Made by a program: the position numbers and the translations under genes
The notes under the pieces: generated by a model
Databases searched by the model: none
What the model saw: only the letters and a program-made list of their open reading frames with translations
What the model was told of the DNA's origin: nothing
Part shown: in pieces, positions 59,242-64,000 of the stretch
Layout: each line of letters opens with the position of its first letter
How positions within the stretch are numbered: the stretch's first letter is position 1
DNA from: Polytrichum commune
Taxonomy: Eukaryota > Streptophyta > Polytrichopsida > Polytrichales > Polytrichaceae
Assembly: GCA_950295325.1 (NCBI GenBank)
Contig: OX485808.1
Location: forward strand, 17,752,527-17,816,526
Length of the DNA: 64,000 nucleotides
Reading direction: 5' to 3'

Positions 59242-61220
59242 AACATTGCTCAACATGAATAAATTTTTCTATGGGGTCAATTGTGATTCTTAAATATTAT
59301 GTAGTTTCATATTGAATTTGAGTGAGCAATGTTATGAATATCTAAGGCAAGCATGTTCTAAATGGACTTCTTTCCTTTGCACCTACTTCGTGTAAGATGT
59401 CAAACATGCAATTTCAAGGGTGTCAATGGATGGCATGTTGAAGTTGGTTGTTTATACCTACGGAGGACGAGTTAACTTCATTACAATGATCATCCCAATT
59501 ACTAAGGGTGGTACTAATTCTCGAAGCACCCACTATTTAGCAAAATCTCAAAGTTACTAAGTGTTGGATTTTCTAATAAGTGGCATTAAATCCACACATA
59601 CATGCTCATTCATCATAGATTTGAAGAAAATTGGTGTGTGCTTGCGATTAGTGCGTGCCACATGCTCGTTAGTACATAGTGCCAAGTGCCGATACTTTTA
59701 TTGAATAGTGCAAAGTGCCAGTGCTTTTATTGAATAGTGCCAAGCGTCCGTACTTTCAATAAATAATGTTGTTAACAAAAATATTTTTTAATGATTAATG
59801 TCTAGATGAACAATGCTTCCTCTTTTGGTGGCACTAATTTCATAGCGCAAAGAAATTCAGTATCACCTTCACTAAATTCCCACATGCTAATAGCCCACCC
59901 TCACTAACTAGGATAACCAATGTAGTTTGGGGTTTAGGGGCATATATTAGTTTTGAATGGTTGTGTTATTTCAGCATCGTATGATATTTGGGGATGGTAG
60001 GTGTGGTGATTTGCTCCATGAATCGATCTTCAATGTATGCCTTGAGGTGGTGTGTGCGTTTGTTGGTTGGGTGTTGAAAGGGTCCTACTTCAAGTGCCAG
60101 AAGGGGGTCGGTGGGTTATAAGTTGTGTGTTTTGTGGTGCATAATTGGCAAGGTCGACCGCTTCTTTGTTTTCAAGGGTGCCAATATGGGCTTTGATTTT
60201 GTGGAGGGTGGTGGGGCCTTCATGTTGGTGAGGAGGTCAATGATGTGGGTGATGAAGAGTTTGTTGGTATGGCCTAGGATGTAGGTCGGCATATGGGATT
60301 TCCTATGAGATAAAGAAAGTCGAGGTTCTTTTGTGAGCTCCAAGGTTTCTAGTATGGTTATTGGTTCAATTTGGAGGAAGTTTTGTTTGCATGGGAGTTG
60401 TCAAGAGTAGTTGTTGTTGTTGTTAAGTGGTATATGCACGTTCATGTTCATCCTCCCTTTCTCGTTTGATTGGGTGACTTTGGGGGAACTATCCATACAC
60501 TAGGGTTGGGAGGAGAAGAATGTCTTGGGTAGTTTGGGGTGGAAGTGTTGGGGAAGGGGATGTGGTCTATATTGGGCAAGATCTTAGTACCTACACAAAA
60601 TTTTATAAAACCCACCAAAAACTAGGATGTCACTCATAAGTAAACAAAACATCAATGTTTATGATCCACTAATGGTTCCGCTTTTTCTTTTTCTTTTTTT
60701 ACATTTAAATGCTAAAAGGTATATTTGTCCGCACATTGTATAATTTTATGTGAATTGTTCTCATTGCATATGGCATTATGAGCTTTCCATATGAGTGTAA
60801 TGCATGGTGTCCATTATGGCATTCCATCTACTAGGCACGATCTCAATACCTATAATGGATATTGTGAAACCAACTATTGTAGTACCTTTACCACTTTGGC
60901 TATTTATATGCAAACAAATGGTGTGGTTTTTATTATTAGGATTGGCACTTGTGGGTTCAAGGGAATTTTTTTTAAATGCATTTTTTATATTCTTAAAATA
61001 AGATTCAAAAATGTCAGTTTTTCTTTAAATAATTTAATTAGTGCAAAAGTGGTAAAGGCATCACGGTATTCTTTTTGTTACAAATCACAATCTCCATCAC
61101 AATATAAAACATTGATGAGAAACATGGAGGAGAAACTCATCTTCGGGACATCCAATGAGTTTTTTCTCTAATTCCCATGGGCATGTTTATAAAATATTCC
61201 AACAATGCATGTCACACCTC
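59242..61220. other. Intergenic DNA
   Basis: No gene is supported. A duplicated phrase (AATAGTGC[CA]AAGTGCC or close) lies near 59685-59760. Frames at 60116-60343 and 60791-61171 are AT-driven. Confidence 0.45.
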
Positions 61221-61333
61221 ACATAACATAATTCAGATTCATAACAATGTTATGTGGGATTGAAAATATTTGGGAATATTATGTGGAATATTATTAGGGC
61301 CACAAAACATTGTTATGGAGCTGCATTATGTTA
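61221..61333. mobile_element. Small foldback MITE, copy 2
   Basis: ACATAACATAATTCAGATTCATAACAATG is mirrored by CATTGTTATGG...TGCATTATGTT, with GGGAATATTATGTGGAATATT near the loop. It is the same design as the copy at 59092, but shorter and diverged. Confidence 0.7.
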
Positions 61334-63239
61334 GGCATACGGAGCCTTTGTGTTATTGGAAGGTACCGTAGAAGGCGTGGCAAGCATTGTTGGAATATAC
61401 TTCATAGATATATGTCCATGCAAATTAGAGTATAATACATTGGATGTCCAAAATAGAAGTTTATATAGATTGACGAAGTTTTGTGATGGAGATCTTGATA
61501 TATATATATATATATATATACACACAGTTTATTGTATTGGTATTGCGATCTTGTTTAGCATATAGCACTTGGTAGATTGTCACAAATTGCATTACATTTG
61601 CCTATAGGAGATTACAACATGATACATGCTATAAAAATAATTCTTGCAAGTCATGAATTATTTGGGCAATGTACAACTTTTGGCATTTAGAAATAGATAG
61701 ACAAATTTTAACCATTTTTAAGATCTGATTATTCTTGTTTTTGTTTACTCAGGGATGACATTTGTCTATGTTTCAATCAAGAATGTGATGTACCTTGGTG
61801 TGTCTTGATTTGATTTACTAGAGGACGATACCCCTAAGGTATATCAATTTATTCTCTCTCTCCATTCAAAACCAAAGAAATACAAACTTTCAAACTTAGT
61901 GCATTAAAATTGTTGTCGATTCTTAGCAAAAATGTCGTGGTTGGTCATAAGCTTCAAGGAGTTTCATACCACATGACCATAAGAGAGAGAAAAACGATGG
62001 TTTCTTCTCTCCCGAGCTTATTCTTATAGCATAGGCACAACTTACAAGATTTGTGTCTTACATGTTTGTGGCCGGTTCATCAAATCAAGCTACTTGAAAC
62101 ATTTTAAGGCTCTTGGACCATGTGTAGGGCTTAAATTGGCTAAACCACAATCATCGGACTCTTCAAAACACACTCCCCATGGTAGGTGTTTTGAACCAAT
62201 AAGGTAGATATACGGAAAATGGTGGAAATAAGTTGATTTGGTCAAAAGGAGTGGCTTGAAATTTGTGAAATACTTTTCAAGATGGAGTGGAGGAAATGAT
62301 GAGGAATGTAAGTTGTTTCATCATTTTATTCTATGTAAATAATTAGTAACATTTTCCCCAAAAAGGCAAGTAAGTCAAACCCCCTATTTGTATAGTAGAG
62401 TCTCCCTAATTTGAGCACCTATCCAACCAATTCAACCACTTGTAATATCTTTTGGGTGTCATTTGTATGTAGAGCACCTATCCAACCAATCACTGCATCT
62501 TTCTCGGGCCGCCACTTTTATAATTAGCCATTTTGGGTCCACACAAGGATCGTTCTATCCCTAGTCTAGTGCACCAGTACCAATCATTCATTCTTTTTGG
62601 TTATTCTACCTTATCCTTCTCACATTGGGATCCTTATGAGGAAGAGTATAACATTGGAAATTATGAACCCAATCAAATGAATAAGTGAAGTTTTATATTA
62701 AGGAGAAAACTAATTAATGGAAATTTTGGGCTCTTTTAAGCTCCAACCACGTCAATGCGCCATAAGAGGTTGCATGCTAACGCGTTAATGGCTCGACGCC
62801 CTGCTCACTCAAAGCGGCAAACTCTCTTTCTATATCCATCTCCCTCTCCTCCTTGCTAATAGGGATAAAAGCAACATCAACCCGTCGTTGTTTTGGTGCC
62901 ATTTCTAACACTCTTCTCACACATGTCAAAGTGCAAATACATACAAAAGACCTAACACATACATTGTGCAAAGACAAACAAGAGCCACACTAAGTAAGGT
63001 TAAGGTGGATACTTAGGTTTAAGGCCAAGAAGCCGCCACGAATAAATGAAAAAACAACAACCTACTTCCAATATTGCTGGACCTTACCAAAAAAACGAAT
63101 TAATTTTCAAAAAATCATAGGACTGACCAAATTTCATAAATTAATATTCTTAGTTGACAAACCATATTTTTCAAAAAATAAATAAGTATTCGTTTCGAGG
63201 TGCACGAACCAACTGTGGTGCTACAGTAGAATGAGTAAC
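61334..63239. other. Intergenic DNA
   Basis: (TA)n is at about 61498-61520. On the minus strand 62902-62780 encodes a short Arg/Glu-rich peptide starting MAPKQRRVDVAF; it has gene-like composition but no known relative, so it is only noted. Nothing else is supported. Confidence 0.4.
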
Positions 63240-63242
63240 TTA

Positions 63243-63626
63243 GGGCCGATTCACACAGGGTTCCGAGTCCCAAGTCACTTGAAGTCAATCCGTGCAATCT
63301 TAGCCGTTGAGAGCTTGGAAGTTAGGACTTACTGCTTCACACGGGGTCCCAAATCCTAAGTCCCAACTATGACATGGATGCCCACATGGCGACACTTTTT
63401 GGAGGCGAGGCTTGGGACTTGGGTTGAAAGTTGGGTCTAGCTTTTGGCTTGGCCCAACTCGCAACACAAGTCCCAAGCCTCACCATTAAAAAGTGCCTTG
63501 GGACTTGGCACTTGGGACCCGTGTGAAGTGGTAAGTCCCAACTTCCATGCTCTCAACGGTTGAGATTGCATGGATTGGCCTCATGTGACTTGGGACATAG
63601 GACTTGGGACCCGTGTGAACCGGCCC
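63243..63626. mobile_element. Tourist/PIF-Harbinger-like hairpin MITE upstream of TFIIH p44
   Basis: It starts GGGCCGATTCACAC and ends GTGTGAACCGGCCC, with TTA on both sides (63240-63242, 63627-63629). The two halves (63243-63434 and 63435-63626) are near-complete reverse complements, with repeated TTGGGACTTG and CACACGGGTCCC motifs. The whole 384 bp can fold into one hairpin. It ends about 140 bp before the p44 start codon. Confidence 0.85.
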
Positions 63627-63768
63627 TTATTAGATGAAGCCTCCGACCTCCTCCTCCCTTGGCAACAACCGAAGGCCTCATCACTCTCACAAGAGCAGCT
63701 CCTCTTGTCAAGCTTTCGCTTCTTCTCCTCGTGTCTTCTACGCAGGGATTGGCATCGGAGAGGCAGCG

Positions 63769-64000
63769 ATGGATGCGCAGCGGAGGGCAATGGACGGGGA
63801 GCCCATGGAGGAGGACGGCCTGGAGGACGCAGAGGACGACGGAGGCGATCGCGAGGCGTACGAGCGAGCCTACGCAGACGAGCGCTCGTGGGAGGAGCTT
63901 CAGGAGGACGAATCCGGGCTGCTGCGACCGCTCGATGTCGCGCAACAGCAGCGGCAGCACCGCAAGCGCGTGGCGGCCATGGCGGGGCCGCACATCCAGC
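63769..64000 (+). CDS. GTF2H2: TFIIH core subunit p44 (Ssl1/GTF2H2), N-terminal exon, cut by window end
   Basis: The ATG at 63769 opens a frame that stays open to the window end (77 codons). After a short acidic leader (EEDGLEDAEDDGGD) it reads AYADERSWEELQEDESGL, then LRPLD, then a Gln/Arg-rich helix before HIQ. This block is the conserved N-terminus of TFIIH p44, which precedes the von Willebrand-like domain and the C-terminal zinc fingers, here outside the window. By family knowledge p44 regulates the XPD helicase within TFIIH in transcription initiation and nucleotide excision repair in the nucleus. The ctacgcag at 63739-63744 could be a 5'-UTR splice acceptor. Frames on the opposite strand here are shadows. 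Confidence 0.9.
   Translation, partial: MDAQRRAMDGEPMEEDGLEDAEDDGGDREAYERAYADERSWEELQEDESGLLRPLDVAQQQRQHRKRVAAMAGPHIQ

Noticed and set aside
63882-63895. Another copy of the CpG palindrome (GACGAGCGCTCGTG) in the p44 exon
   Set aside because: It encodes the conserved ADERSW residues of p44, so coding constraint explains it; match to the family motif is likely chance.
63553-63993. 146-codon minus-strand frame at the right end
   Set aside because: The plus strand encodes the conserved TFIIH p44 N-terminus here; the minus frame is its shadow and runs into the hairpin MITE.

Overview
The window is nuclear DNA of a land plant with a large, transposon-filled genome. The evidence is U2-type introns of 0.15-2.8 kb, a plant-type glutamate-receptor-like (GLR) channel, a P-class PPR gene, a TFIIH p44 gene with the plant-style N-terminus, a Ty3/gypsy element and many small inverted-repeat transposons. 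I cannot name the species; nothing seen points clearly to a flowering plant.

Layout. 1-5.74 kb (+): a gene encoding a long acidic, low-complexity N-terminal part and a C-terminal FCP1/SCP-like (NLI-interacting-factor-like) HAD phosphatase domain split by a 2.8-kb intron. A short CpG-rich palindrome is repeated through this region, in exons and introns alike. 5.85-6.84 kb (+): low-complexity exons that may belong to the same gene or to a neighbour. 6.8-43 kb: AT-rich accessory DNA without a convincing intact host gene. It holds a decayed Ty3/gypsy element on the minus strand (16.1-22.2 kb, with a longer LTR reaching further right), at least five families of TIR/foldback elements, two 1-kb copies of one composite element in opposite orientation 30 kb apart, and tandem duplications. 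44.0-52.9 kb (+): a nine-exon GLR gene of 1042 codons; every splice phase fits. 55.3-58.4 kb (-): a three-exon, 719-codon PPR gene, convergent with the GLR gene. 58.4-63.2 kb: intergenic, with two copies of a small foldback element. 63.77 kb to the end (+): first exon of the TFIIH p44 subunit gene (GTF2H2/Ssl1), with a hairpin-shaped Tourist-like MITE about 140 bp before its start codon.

The host genes are unrelated functionally (phosphatase, ion channel, organelle RNA-binding protein, transcription/repair factor). The most striking non-standard observations are: (1) introns 1, 2, 3, 4 and 7 of the GLR gene, and its upstream DNA, have each been enlarged by tandem duplication of their own local sequence while exons stayed single, with intron 3 carrying serial copies of its splice-acceptor region; (2) the dispersed ACGAACG-NN-CGTTCGT palindrome; (3) a gypsy element with a long coiled-coil ORF downstream of integrase, a duplicated pre-integrase module, and stop codons mostly of the C-to-T type; (4) a near-perfect 384-bp hairpin MITE in the p44 promoter region.
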